This document shows positions 1 to 10,903 of a stretch of DNA of 64,000 nt, piece after piece (the stretch's first letter is position 1; each line of letters begins with the position of its first letter). The stretch is taken from contig NC_065879.2 in NCBI RefSeq assembly GCF_932274485.2, positions 62,889,459 through 62,953,458 on the forward strand, in the 5' to 3' direction. The notes under the pieces were generated by a model. That model was not told where the DNA came from. It ran no database searches and saw only the letters and a program-made list of their open reading frames with translations. Made by a program: the position numbers and the translations under genes. Origin of the DNA: Patella vulgata. Its lineage: Eukaryota > Mollusca > Gastropoda > Patellidae.

Positions 1-190
1 CACGCCAATACGAGACTTCGTTTTTCGTCCCATCCAAAGGACTATACGTTGTTCATTGCCAAACCCTCCGTCCTGTACCACTGTCAAGGAGGTACCACGC
101 CGGAAATTCCTGACCAACGCAGCGGTCAAACATGGGACCTCCAGGTAAGCGAGCCAACGTCTTACTCACTGAGCCACTGTGGCTTCCAAG
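1..190 (-). mobile_element. SINE-A fragment (tRNA-derived SINE), cut by the window edge
   Basis: This matches the head half of the SINE family seen whole at 26641-27015 and 62362-62736. On the minus strand it reads from a tRNA-like head (A-box-like GTGGCTCAGTGAG near 164-176) into the body phrases about CTTGTCAG and GGACGAAAAAC. It is diverged and its tail side lies outside the window. An open frame of about 70 codons across it is not a gene. Confidence 0.8.
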
Positions 191-252
191 GGATCTTTGA
201 CGATTTAACCCGTACCTCGGCTGTTCATAACGTCCGAACGACTAGACGCCAT
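187..252 (-). mobile_element. Second short SINE-A fragment
   Basis: The phrases AAGGGATCTTT, ACCTCGG and CCGAACGACTAGAC occur in the same order and orientation as in the SINE-A body, directly beside the head of the previous copy. This suggests a second, badly decayed copy into which the first one inserted, or a partial duplication. Confidence 0.5.
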
Positions 253-552
253 TCTTTTCTTTGACATACCCTACATCATATTCTTAAACATCATATCCCT
301 CGAAACACCAATCTCTCTGTGTAGTACCATTCACTAAAAAAATTGACTTTTATTGTGTTGTATGTTTTTACAAGAAGAGTTCCAGTTCTACGAAACATGG
401 GTCGTCCTCCACTCCCAAACACACATTTCTTTGTTGGATATGACATTCCACAGACTGTTTAGATTTACAGTGAACGCACAAATAACTTATTACAGTAGTG
501 GGTAGCTAGGTAACGCCATAACGTCTTGCTGTTATAATTTGACATCAAATCA
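253..552. other. No gene seen
   Basis: AT-rich single-copy-looking sequence. I see no coding frame with recognisable similarity and no repeat shared with the rest of the window. Confidence 0.5.
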
Positions 553-739
553 GCTTTTTACGGTGGCTTGTTATTGCCATACGTTGATTTATACCCTTTT
601 CTTGTAATTTACTTCATATTTTCTTGTAATTTACCTCATATGAGAAATCGCAATGAAAACTATGATAAATTATCCCCCCCCCCCCAAAACAAAAACAAAC
701 CAAAAACAAACAAAAAAACCATCAAAAGCCTTTTTCCCG

Positions 740-1266
740 CGGTGTTAACCTTCTCTCGGCGGTGTAAACCTTTTCTCCGTGGTGTAAACCTTTTCTCCGC
801 TGTATAAAGTTTTCTCAGCAGTGTAAACCTTTTCTCCGCCGTGTGAACCTTTTCTCTGCAGTATAAACCTTTTTTTCCGCAGTGTAGAACATTTCTCCAC
901 GGTGTAGACATTTTCTCCGCGGTATGAAGTTTTGTCCACGGCTTTAACCTTTTCTCCGCCGTAAACCTTTTCTCCGCTGTGTAAACATTTTTCCGCGGTA
1001 TGAATCTTTTGTCCGCGGTATGAACCTTTTGTCCGCGGTGTAAACCTTTTCTCCGCGGTATAAGTGTAGACCTTTTTTCCGCGGTGTAAATCTTTTCTCC
1101 ACGGTGTAAACCTTTTCCCCACGGTATATACCTTTTCTCCCCGCTGTGTAAACGTTTTCTCCGCACTGGAAACGTATTCTCCGCGGTTTAAGCGTTTTCT
1201 CCGGGATGTAAACGTTTTCTCCGTGGTTTGAACGTTTTCTCCGCGGTTTAAACCTTTTCTCCACTG
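740..1266 (-). repeat. Minisatellite, left arm of the inverted repeat
   Basis: About 26 degenerate units of roughly 20 bp. On the minus strand they read GAGAAAAGGTTTACACCGCG with variants. Because the unit is not a multiple of three and has few stops, all three minus frames stay open for 125-168 codons and give lysine/arginine-rich, zinc-finger-like strings. These are products of the repeat, not genes. Confidence 0.85.
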
Positions 1267-1267
1267 T

Positions 1268-1558
1268 TGGGGAGGGATCGACGGCGGAATGGTTAGCGCG
1301 TGCGCGCTGTATCATAAGGTCTGTCATTGAGTCAACTGGAGTGGTTTAGATTCCCCTGTTATACGTGACAAGGAGAAGGGTCGTCTGTCCAGCATCGTGA
1401 GTTTTCTCCGGGTCCGCCGGTTTCCCCCTACAGCTAAAGACCCCCACGCGCAAGCGAATTACTAGAATAAAATTGAAACATGTTAGTCCCGACATGGCCT
1501 AGTTTGTGTTGAGTGGACGTTAAACCGCATTCCCCCCCCCCCCATCTCTCTCTCTCTT
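1268..1558 (+). mobile_element. SINE-B copy (tRNA-derived, TC-tailed)
   Basis: The head has an A-box-like GGCGGAATGGTTAGCG and a B-box-like GGTTTAGATTCCC. The body has TGACAAGGAG and the end reads GAGTGGACGTTAAA followed by a poly-C and (TC)n tail. The same family occurs on the minus strand at about 27048-27340. The copy sits at the centre of the minisatellite inverted repeat. Confidence 0.8.
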
Positions 1559-1579
1559 CGCGGTCGTGAATCACATGAT

Positions 1580-1846
1580 GTGTTGCGGAGAAAGAGCTTC
1601 CACAGCACAGAAAGGGTTTCTACCGCGGAGAAAAGGTTTCCAGCGCGCAGAAAGGGTTTCCAGCGCGGAGAAAAGATTTACACTGCGAAGAACATGTTAA
1701 CACCACAGAGAAAACTTTATACCGCGGAGAAAAGGTTTACATCCCGGAGAAAAGGTTTCCTCCACTGAGAAAAGGTTTCCTCCACTGAGAGAAGGTTTCC
1801 TCCACTTAGAAAAGGTTGAGAAAAGGTTTACACCGCCGAGAAAGGG
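1580..1846 (+). repeat. Minisatellite, right arm of the inverted repeat
   Basis: About 13 units of the same minisatellite of roughly 20 bp (GGAGAAAAGGTTTACACCGC type) in the orientation opposite to the left arm. Units near 1755-1810 (CTCCACTGAGAAAAGGTTTC) are nearly identical to one another, so amplification there is recent. Confidence 0.8.
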
Positions 1847-1965
1847 GTTTTCATGTTTTTTTGATTTATCATAGTTTTCACTGAGATTTCTGATATGGGG
1901 TAAATTACAAGAAAAAGGTATAAATCAACGCATACCACTAAAAGGCCACCTTAGCTTTCAAATAC

Positions 1966-2444
1966 ATTTCATATTTTGTTCATTATTAACGTAATATATA
2001 TAAATATTTATCATATATAGCAAATTTGGTGAAATCTTTCTACGTTAGCAATAGAATATTCAAACTATATTATCGAATGGCTTAAGAAGCAATAAATCAA
2101 ATAACAATTCAAGCACAGTCGATCCCAACTAGTGTTCAAATATAAATTTAGTCTTTTACAAGTATTGCCGTTATAAAGTCTTGATCAAAGCATGCGTTAT
2201 GACATTGTTATTATCTATGTATATTTGTATTATGCTATTATATATTGTTTTTATCTACGTATATTTGTTATGATATTGTTGTTATTATGTATATTTGTTT
2301 TATGGTATTGCTGTTTTAAAGTCTTGCTCAATACATTAGTAATTTCTATATGTCATGTGTTATAAATTGATATAAAGTATATTATTTTGATTCTGTTTCT
2401 TTTCTATGAAAAGTTAGTAGGCTAAGCTCGCCCACCTGTGAATT
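1966..2444. other. No gene; degenerate AT-rich tandem repeat
   Basis: AT-rich DNA. Between about 2195 and 2325 a block around TATGTATATTTGT recurs about three times at intervals of some 40-45 bp. Nothing coding is visible. Confidence 0.5.
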
Positions 2445-2603
2445 GAAATGAGATGTAACGTCTAACGTTTATTCGCAAACTGAGATAATGAAGACAACGC
2501 ATACGTCATGCAGTGCGTTATGAAACCACGCCAGTTGACTCAATGACATACTTTATGATACAGCGCGCACGTGCTAACCATTCAGCCATCCAACCCCCCT
2601 AAA
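2445..2603 (-). mobile_element. Chimeric SINE: SINE-A tail joined to SINE-B head
   Basis: On the minus strand the piece starts with a SINE-B head (GGTTGGATGGCTGAATGG, then a GTGCGCGCTGTATCATAAAG-like stretch and GCCAGTTGACTCAATG in reverse). It then switches near 2530 to the SINE-A 3' region (reverse complement of ATAATGAAGAC and ACGTCATGCAGTGCG). Either one SINE inserted beside the other with loss of sequence, or a template switch joined them. Confidence 0.6.
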
Positions 2604-4140
2604 ATCGTTATAAGCTAAAGGCTTCTTTAAATAAAAATGTTTTGACAGATGTTTTTTTAAAAACAACAAGAGACACAGCGTTTCTGATAGAAAAATAGAA
2701 ACTTAGTCCAAGCAATTGGCGCCCGTATACTAAAAGTCCTATCACCAATTGTTGCACTATTTTGTACTATTGGTAGTTTATTAATTAAAACATCTGGGAT
2801 TCCTGCTAAAAGGGAGTTGCAATTATCTATAATCTTGATGTTACTAGGGAGTTTACGACAGTTTTAATGGCATCAATATTGAGTGTTGACTTAATTCTAC
2901 TAATGTGTCTTAGATGTTTTTGATAGCTATGGCTTCCATGAAATTTGATGATTTTACCTCACTGATAAACTGTTCTATATCAATAGATCTAAAATTGCGA
3001 ATGGAATATTACTTATTTTCAAAGTCCGAGCTTTCAATGTTAATGTAAAAATCAATTAAAATATGGTCGGATAAAAACTTATTCGTGACTTGAATAATTT
3101 ACAATTTCCAGTTCAGATTTTATCTTCAGAATCAAGTCCAAAATGTGACCGTGTTTGTGAGTCGGAGAAGAGATGGGTTGTTTAAGAGAATATCTGTCAA
3201 TAACGTCTTTGAAATTAGACCCAAAAGTATTGTTAGTATCATCGTAAAGAGACTTATATTCACCAGTTATAAGTAGCTGAAGACTAGATTGTGATATCGA
3301 ATCCAGGAGTAGACTAAAGTCTTCAAGAAATAATTGTTCATGCTGCTTTTCTGGGGGTCTGTATATTGTTATTAACCTGAATTTACTCCAGTTGACAGAT
3401 AAAATACTGTCACTATATCCCAATGAAGAAAGTTTCAAGTTTTTCTGGATGGAGACTTTAAACATACATTATGCAGGTGCTAAATCTGCCTATTCCAGGT
3501 CTTTCTTTAGGCCTGAAATGTTTTATAAATTATTAATTAGACATTAATTAACTTATCCAAACCATAATCAACTCTCGGTGGCATCGGTTTTCTCCGATAT
3601 TTAATAGATTAGAACAGTTCAGCCATATTTTGATTTAAGCTAAAAATGGAGGAGCGAGACCTACTTTCGAACAACCAATACGGTGATTGAAATTATTGTA
3701 TACGTCTTGTCAAATCTTCAAAGCTAATGTCTTCGCTGGCTATAAAGTAACTTGAATGAAATTTTCAAATTATTCATTTTACATTATCTATTTTCGAACT
3801 ATTATAACAAGAATGGCTAGCTCTTTATCTGAATCTCACATAATGTATCTTAAATATTACCTTTGTAAATTAGAGATACGCGGCCACCCCCTAATAATAT
3901 CGGTTTATGGTCTATTATGATATCCTTTCGGAACATGAGCAGATATAGTATAATTGTCACTGTCAGTACCGAGCCAAGTTTCGGTAATAGCAAGAGCATC
4001 AACTTTTGAGATGAGTTTATATAAGCTATGGCTTGTTTTCAGATCCACAATATCAGTATTGTAAATAATCATGATAAATATAATAGAAATAAAATATTGT
4101 TTAAACCAACTTTTGATTCACAAATTAAGTCATTTATTTC
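2604..4140 (-). pseudogene. LINE relic (CR1/L2/Jockey-type), internally deleted
   Basis: Read on the minus strand this is a broken non-LTR retrotransposon. Near 4100-3860 there is an endonuclease N-terminus (LICESKV, GYHIIDHKP-like, LLGGGRVSLIYKGN). After an inserted MITE, 3465-3079 continues the apurinic-type endonuclease domain (RLITIYRPPEKQHE, LLITGEYKSLYDD, HGHILDLIL). From 3060 to 2960 it reads SDHI and NFRSIDIEQFI in shifted frames. From 2940 to 2610 it jumps to the end of the reverse transcriptase (DAIKTVVNSLVTSRL, GDRTFSIRAPIAW). The central RT core is missing, so the copy is dead. In active members the protein nicks target DNA and reverse-transcribes its own RNA. The clade cannot be fixed from these parts. 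Confidence 0.75.
3458..3853 (+). mobile_element. TTAA MITE, copy 1 (inserted in LINE endonuclease)
   Basis: The copy is flanked by TTAA on both sides (3458-3461 and 3850-3853) and has terminal inverted repeats around ACATACATTATG / GATACATTATG. It separates the codons for YKGNI from those for FKVS in the LINE endonuclease frame, so the insertion point is exact. The body matches copies at 10904, 51939 and 62179 (GCTAAATCTGCC near the start, AATTTTCAA and AGCTCTTTATCT near the end). The TTAA target is typical of piggyBac- or Kolobok-mobilised elements. No transposase is encoded. Confidence 0.85.
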
Positions 4141-5224
4141 AGTTGCTTTGTTTGTTAACCGATAGCGCGTTCAGGAGAGAGACATGGAATTTTTTAATTA
4201 GCATCATTATTAATCTTTGGTAGACGAAGACTGTTGTGATTGACAAGACGGTCATTTGGTTGACAGACGATTCTAGTTGTTGTATGGACAAGGATTTGAT
4301 GTGAAGGCTTTGACGCCTTTTCCCTGCAGAACAGCCCCGTCCGTCTCGTGTGTTTAACTAGTCGTACCGTAGCATTTTTTACAAAGCTTAATTTATTTTA
4401 GTCGAAAATGTTACTTAAAGGGCACATAAGATGGACAACATTACTTTTCGGTACGTGTAGCCACTGGTTACTATATCCACTTTACGACAAGTTTACACCA
4501 ATCTGATCAAAATTAATTCGGCTATCTTCACTCAAAGTCGCAAAAGGAGACCTCCCGTAAAAACGACTATGCCAATTATCGAAAACACTCTTAATCACAA
4601 ATATCTAATCTATAACAACGCAAGACGATAATTCGGTGATTATGATTAGGCCAGTCACATGTTAATTAGACTGACAAATACACACTTGTCAACTGGTGGT
4701 GTGTATAGATAGTGATATATTGTACAGACAGTGATCTATTGTATAGATAATGTATATAGTATGTGTAGTGCCTGTGACGTCACCAGTCAATCAACCGGAT
4801 TAAGGTTGTAATTAATAATTTGAAAACCGTTTTTGGTTTTCGGATACTTAAACCTTAATAGCTGAATTAATTTTAATCAGCTACTGATAAGTAATCACTG
4901 AATGTTACTAATCCGGACATTGTTGGTGAAAGTCAATGCCACACCTGAATGATCACTATTAAAAATCCATAGACACACAAATCTTGCAAAAATTCGCAAA
5001 ATCCACACAAAAAGTTTAAAAATGACCACCTACAATGTGTCCACAGTAGTCCTAAAAAGTCCATGAAAAAAATGGCACGTTAAAATTGTATATAAATAAC
5101 ATAAAAATCCAAAAATTCACACACGTAGAACGCGAGCAGCATATCGCACTCAGCCTCACATTGTTTTTATGTAAATTATGTGTGGTGCAGTCCCCCTGCA
5201 CTTACTATACAAATAGCACCAAGT
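4141..5224. other. No gene; small palindromes
   Basis: AT-rich sequence without recognisable coding. Short direct and inverted repeats are present, such as GATAGTGATATATTGTACAG-type repetition at 4705-4760 and a foldback around CAGCTATTAA/TTAATAGCTG-like sequence at 4855-4890. Confidence 0.45.
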
Positions 5225-6945
5225 CATGATGGTGTATCGTGCTCTAATACGCTCTGTATTAGACTAAGGCTCTTTGGCCTTCATGAACTGCGCGCCAAAA
5301 CTCTTAAGTAAGCTTGACACCATCCAATACAAAGCTCTGTGTATTGCGACTGGCGTAGGGCTTGGGACTAGGAGAGAGGCATTACTACAGAAAGCCGGGG
5401 AGTTGCCCCTATCCGTAAGAACTAGCGACAAGGTATTGGGCCAAGATCTTGCAACTGGGCGAAAGATCCCCTACTTTTGTCAGTCTACAAAAGACAAAAT
5501 ATGTGAGGATCCTAGAAAGAAAAGCCTCGGCCAGGGTATCAGGGAAACAATCAAGGAACAGCGACTGGGGGAGCTCGTGATAAATGAACACGACCCCCAG
5601 CAATCACCCCTTGGACGCTCCCTATACAGACGGTCAATCTAGATCTACTACAGAAAACCGACAAGAAAAACAACCCCACTGCTGCACGTGCTTTCTCTCT
5701 AGAACACCTGGAAGACAACTGGCCGTCTGATGACTGGGACCATGTGTACACGGATGGCTCACGCAACCCTGAAAGGGGCACACGCTCGTTTGGAATATAT
5801 CTGCCAAACGGGGAACGGGGAATAAGCAGGAAACTGCCCAATAACTGTTCGGTGTACACTGCAGAGCTAGTGGCCATCATGGATCTCCCATCAAAAGACT
5901 AGTAAGTTCATCATTCCAAGCGACTCTCTGAGCAGTCTGATTTCAATCCAAAATGACAACTCGGACTCAAGACCAGAAGTCTTTTTGGAAATCAGCAGCT
6001 GTACCAGAGGGTCCTAGAGAAGGGAAGCAAACTTGAGCTCGTGTGGATTCCATCACATGTCAACATTAGAGGAAATGAGGAGGCAGATCGACTCGCCAAC
6101 GAAGGTCTCAAGGACACAGCACCACTCCGCACCATAGACTACAGCACCACGGAAATCTATAGTATGGTTAAAAGACAGGTCAATTCATTCTGGGAATTAA
6201 AACTCGTTGAACTTGACACATACAGATTCCGACTGGATGACAAAATCTACACGAAGACAGCGACCAATCACCCTAGAAGAGATATATGCAGACTTATATC
6301 GAAACTAAGGGTGAAAGAGCGGCTGCGAGACTACAAATACCAAGTCATCGTCTGTGAGTGCGGAGAAGAATGTACCACCAACCATGTCCTGGTAGACTGC
6401 GAGGTATACAAGGAGGAGAGAAGGGAACTAGTGAGAATGATGGAGATTAACAACATACCATTCAACACTAAGAACTGGGATAGGGGAGTAAGGGGATGTC
6501 ACGATAAGACGGGCCTGGCACCTAAACACAAATCCCACAAAGATGACATCTACCAAACTGGCAGGATAGTGGAGTAAGGGGAGTTACGGTCAGACGGACT
6601 CGGGACCTAAACACCGCAAAAGAAACAGATACCAAACCCATAGAGTGAGATTGTGGAGTAAGGGGAGGTCACGATAAGACGAGCCTGACACCTAAACACT
6701 AATCCCACAACGAAGACATCTACCAATCCAGAAGCAGAAGAAAACATCTACCAAACGATATGTTTTTTACTAAATAAAGGGAAGAACTTCCCACAAAACC
6801 CAATCCATGGCCTAAGGCCGAAAATGAAAAGATTGCAAAATCATATTCTAAAAACAGGAAGCAGCTTCGGCTCTCCTATTTCTTGTCTGCGATATCACTT
6901 ATGTGGAAGCAGACGTTAAACACCAGGATACTACTACTACTATGA
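5225..6945 (+). pseudogene. LINE relic, I-group-like, with RNase H
   Basis: A 5'-truncated non-LTR retrotransposon. From 5225 it reads the C-terminal RT region (MVYRALIRSVLD, a stop, then AFMNCAPKLLSKLDTIQYKA and the AGELPLSVR block). Near 5740-5880 a ribonuclease H domain starts (VYTDGSRNPERG, NCSVYTAELVAIM). It resumes in another frame at 6041 with WIPSHVNIRGNEEADRLANE, which holds the later RNase H residues. A cysteine-histidine knuckle follows (CECGEECTTNHVLVDC, about 6354-6401). The frame closes near 6577. The 3' end shows an ACT-repeat tail near 6930-6941. RNase H plus a terminal CCHC motif points to the I/Nimb/Ingi side of LINEs. At least three stops or frame changes make it inactive. 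Confidence 0.85.
6478..6735 (+). repeat. Three-unit tandem repeat (~90 bp) at LINE 3' end
   Basis: Units starting near 6481, 6569 and 6655 share GGAGTAAGGGGA, a GTCA(C/G)-type block, CCTAAACAC and CATCTACCAA. The first unit is still inside the protein frame and supplies its last ~25 residues (from GVRGCHDKTG on). The other two lie in the 3' untranslated part. Confidence 0.75.
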
Positions 6946-7663
6946 GCTACTTTTAATTAAAGACGGGTATATTGTAAGCATCCAGTTAGCTACTTTTAAT
7001 TAAAGACGGGTGTTATTGTAAATGAGAACGAACAATTAAAAAGAAATAATTCAATTAAAAAGTGATTTTACTTTTCTAGTAACAAAAAAAGCAACATGCG
7101 TGGTGTGTGTATAATATAACTATAGAGTGAGCGGGTCTTACTTATCATCGAAAAGAACCAATTGAGGCCCAATTATTGCAAAAGTGACACACAAGATAAT
7201 ATATGTTATAGATATGCATATTCTACACACCATATCCACGATTTCATAACACCAGATAGTAATTTCTGCCATATTTGTCTTTGTGTCATGCGCTTCTTGA
7301 AAACTGATTGGTTTATTTTTTCAGACATGCATGGCTGTAAATCTTATCTCCAGTCAAATGAACTGTACTTTTGATATGAGTTACATGTCTATCATTTATG
7401 ACACATTTTTGCTTGCCTGTGGGTTTTATAAATAGTTTATTCAGTGTAAGCAATCTTGTCAGCATTGTCACAATTCTAATTATCCATAATTTTGTCCATT
7501 TTTTATGAAACAATTTGGATCTATATGCGAATACTGCAGGCCGCGGATTAGATTGATATATCAGCCGAGGTAAGTTGGGTTATTTGTCTTACACACCGAC
7601 ATGTATTTTGATAAACTACTATTCCATTTTCTCCTATTTTTGCAAGATCGTTTATGGGCTGAT
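6946..7663. other. No gene; short direct duplication
   Basis: A 24-bp stretch at 6945-6968 is repeated exactly at 6988-7011, 43 bp downstream, immediately after the LINE tail. The remainder is AT-rich. The open frames of 66-70 codons on both strands near 7160-7510 show no recognisable similarity. Confidence 0.5.
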
Positions 7664-8810
7664 ATATACTCTTCAAAAAAAAAAAAAAAAAAAGTAGGGG
7701 ATATTTAGAAACAATACAAAACTGCGGAAATGCACTGCTGTTTTTATTAGAGGTAACCAGTATATGTTAATAACAGACCAATTGCCTACATATGAACATA
7801 AACAGTTCATATGGGCGGCTTATCTGACGGCCCCATTTCACTCACAAAGAGATATACTGTCAAAAGTGAAAATGGACGTTTTTGATTTTTGTCTTTATAA
7901 TGAGTAATTGCTCCACCAATCCTCGGACATTCAGCAGTTCATCGCGGCATGCTCCTAATCAACCGTCAAATCACGATTTGGGGCAATTTTTGCAGTGTTG
8001 TCGGTTGACGTTGACGTAGACGAACACGTCTCCCGATCATGTCCCAGACATGCTCTATATGGGAAAGGTCAGGACTCGTAGCTGGCCAAGGCATATGGAC
8101 AATATGGTGACGCTGGAGGTAGTCATTCACGACACGAGCGCGGTGGGCACGGGCATTATCATCTTGAAAGATGAAACGTCGACCTGCACGTTGAGCAAAG
8201 GGTAGAACTATCGGTGCCAGGATGTCGTCACGGTAGTAAACACCAGTGACCCTTCCTTGAACAATATGCAAGTTCGTTCAGCAAGTCATGGTAATTCCTC
8301 CTCCCACGCCATAACAGACCCACACCCGAATCTGTCATGCTGTCTGACGTTAATGTTAGCATGACGCTCATTTACACGCCCCCAAACGCGAGCACGCCTA
8401 TCGGTGAAATCCAGAGTAAATATGGACTCATCTGAGAATATTACACGTGCCCATCGACAATTACCCCAATTTCTACGCTACCTACACCATTGACGCCTGT
8501 TTGCCATGTGCTGGCGAGTTAATGGAGGTACAACACGCGGTCGTCGCGCATGCAAATGGGCTGCATGTAGCCGATTTCTAATCGTTTGGGGTGTAACTCG
8601 AAATCCTGTAACTTGGTACAAGTTTACATAAAGCTGATTGGCCGTTTGTCCTCGATTTCGCAGGACCTGTGTACGAATGTATCGATCCTGGGCTTGTGTC
8701 TATCATGTAGATTGTATGTTTGTTTGTACCGGTTCCACAGTCTGCTGATCACAGACTGTGACACATTAAGCATGTCGACTACAGCTCGCTGTGTAGAACC
8801 CATTTTAAAA
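7664..8810 (-). pseudogene. Tc1-like transposase relic (DD34E)
   Basis: Read on the minus strand from about 8804, it begins with a helix-turn-helix (MGSTQRAVVDMLNVSQSVIS, RLWNRY). It passes a first catalytic Asp in VIFSDES near 8437, then 8271-7966 keeps the C-terminal catalytic part in one frame: FIFQDDNARAHRARVVN, then MPWPATSPDLSHIEHVWD. The spacing from the second Asp to the Glu is 34 residues, as in Tc1. Several frame changes separate the parts. The transposase would cut and paste the element at TA sites. A possible left end (ATACTCTTC followed by poly-A) lies at 7664-7692. No matching right terminal repeat was found, so the element is truncated. Confidence 0.85.
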
Positions 8811-9997
8811 TAATTTAATCTTTGGGGAAAATCTGTGGAAAAGCAAACGATACAGTAAACGAGTCGGTGGTATACACGTGAAAATGCTTTAATGAATTAG
8901 CTAAAATGACAAAATAATTGAATTGGTCAAGGATTATACAGATGATAATGTTTTACATTCTGTATTATGTTCGAGGCAGATCTATGCCTCCTCATTACTT
9001 GCGAATTTGTAAAGGTGTCTTATAAATCAGATTATCTTAAAACACATTCCGTCGGATTTTCGTTCTGGTAGGGAGTACTGGTTAACACGTTGTACCGTGG
9101 ATTCTGCAGTTACTAGGGATGCGTAACGTATTGTACCAACCTCGCGTTGTACACGGGGCTGTTGCATTGAGGTAGATGTCAAACTAAACTGTCAAACTGC
9201 TAAAGATGACAGAGAATAAGTTCAAACAATACACATCCATCAAGTCACTTTAAAAACTATCACCTTACATTTTAATCTTTTAGTTTATAAGAACTTGACT
9301 TGGATATGCATCTATTCTAACTAATTATACACATATAATGGTAAATCTCTCTGATCTTTGGGGTATGTCAGGGAAAAGTCGCGGTATGAAAGTCGGGGCG
9401 GTTTTTGATATATACAGGGGAAATTGGGGTTATTCTTCTGAAAGTTTTTCTTTAAACCTGTAACGGGTTATTCTTCCAGGGTATTTTTTTTCCATAAGAA
9501 AACATGATAGAAGGGTTTTTCTTAATGGAATTCCGGGATATTCTCATTTTGTGTACACGTAAACATAGTCGGATTATAAGCAAGATAAAGTCCTCGACTT
9601 CGGTTATGCTGGCGAAGAAAGACTTCAGAAAAAACTCTCAACAGAAAAAACTCGGGCCTGTCGGCCTCAGTTTTTCTTTTTCTCGGGTTATTTTCTTCAG
9701 TCCTTGTTTTCCCAGCATAATCCCAGTCTCGTGCTTTATCCTACACGTGATGAAGTACAAGTTGAGAAAGCTCTGTGCAACAATATGTTAATACTTATAT
9801 TGAAACAAGAACCAAACAATTACAATACACATTTGCAATTCGGGTTTGGCTGTATAATGACTGGTCTAGTCCGACGGGACACTATACCAATCGCCAATGT
9901 ACGTAAATCTTTTATAGACTATCGTCTGTTTAAATAAATCATAGTGTATTCCACCCCAGTGTATTTCACAATAAAGACAATAAATAAACAAATGAAA
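8811..9997. other. No gene seen
   Basis: I see no recognisable coding or repeat family. Open frames up to 95 codons near 9504-9937 show no motif and are probably chance. Confidence 0.45.
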
Positions 9998-10290
9998 CGT
10001 AGTGATTGCAGTTCTACTGTCTCTGCTACGCCCTTGTCACTTTCCCTCATGCAATCGGATTTGTCGCAGCGAGATCGTGTCCGGGACGCAGTGCCCGAAG
10101 CGGGAAAGTGTGGTCATAATCGTATTAAGAACGCATAGTGAGGTCGTGGTCAATTTCTTGTCGATGAGATACGCTCATTTGCGCGGTTCCTACGCTCTCT
10201 CCACTATCAGTACGCTATCACTATGCTGTCACTATACCCCCACCCCACTCGCGTAATTTCCACCACGACTTCGCTACGTGGGTATGCTGC
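9998..10290. repeat. GC-richer patch with repeated CTACGCT/CACTATG words
   Basis: The base composition is clearly richer in G+C than its surroundings. Words such as CTACGCTCTC, TACGCTATCACTATG and GCATAGTGAGGTCGTGGT recur at short spacing. A similar vocabulary fills 34480-34700, which suggests two diverged copies of one repeat. The patch ends close to a run of about 14 G near 10302. No gene is recognised. Confidence 0.4.
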
Positions 10291-10903
10291 ATGTTCCATG
10301 CGGGGGGGGGGGGGGTTAATATAAGCAATATACTATTGTGTATATCATTCCTGTTATAAACACACATGACATTTGGTCTAAAAATCCTCCCTTATTCGCA
10401 AGGATGAATAATTTCTTTACAGTAGACAAATGGGTGACAAACATACATACATTTATGTAATTATACAACACGTTGGGATCATTCACGACTGGTTTGACAT
10501 ACCCTCGCTTTCCCTGATCTCATGGCAATCAATTTTTCTTATGAATATTCGACGTTGAACTGTTATCCTCGCAAATCTTATTCCTCAACTCTTTGTAAAC
10601 AGAGGATTGATCGAAAAACTAAAATCGTTTGTGCAGCTGTTATCCACCTTTATTTCAACTTCGAATTTGTGTCAAAATCCGTAAAAGATATATCTATGCA
10701 CAAAGTAAAGAACACATTCGGAGTAACGACAACAGAAATGGTGTCTTTGGTTCGAAAATAGGGGATCGAATTGATGATCACAATTCGTGTACTTCCCTTC
10801 TTTTTTGTAGCCTATTCTAAAAATTAGTATTATTTGAAAATTCACAATGGAACAAAGTGAATGAACGTAAATACTATGTTGATAATATGAGGAGGCGCCT
10901 ACT
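10291..10903. other. No gene; poly-G run at the left edge
   Basis: A G run lies at about 10302-10315. The remainder is AT-rich, with overlapping open frames of 60-80 codons on both strands (10522-10911) that carry no recognisable motif. Confidence 0.45.

Larger units (their letters stand above)
553..1957. repeat. Long inverted repeat with minisatellite arms
   Basis: The outer left flank (about 562-670, with GGTGGC then CGTTGATTTATACC and CTTGTAATTTAC) returns as its reverse complement at about 1850-1950 (GTAAATTACAAG, GGTATAAATCAACG, GCCACC). Inside, both arms hold a minisatellite of about 20 bp in opposite orientation (740-1266 and 1580-1846). A SINE-B lies between the arms. The layout is that of a foldback or TIR element of about 1.1 kb before the SINE inserted. 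No transposase is present and I cannot assign a superfamily. Confidence 0.75.

Noticed and set aside
660-1327. Long open minus-strand frames with zinc-finger-like EKRF/GEKVYT strings
   Set aside because: All three frames are open because the minisatellite unit of about 20 bp lacks stops. There are no C2H2 cysteine/histidine spacings, so this is not a zinc-finger gene.
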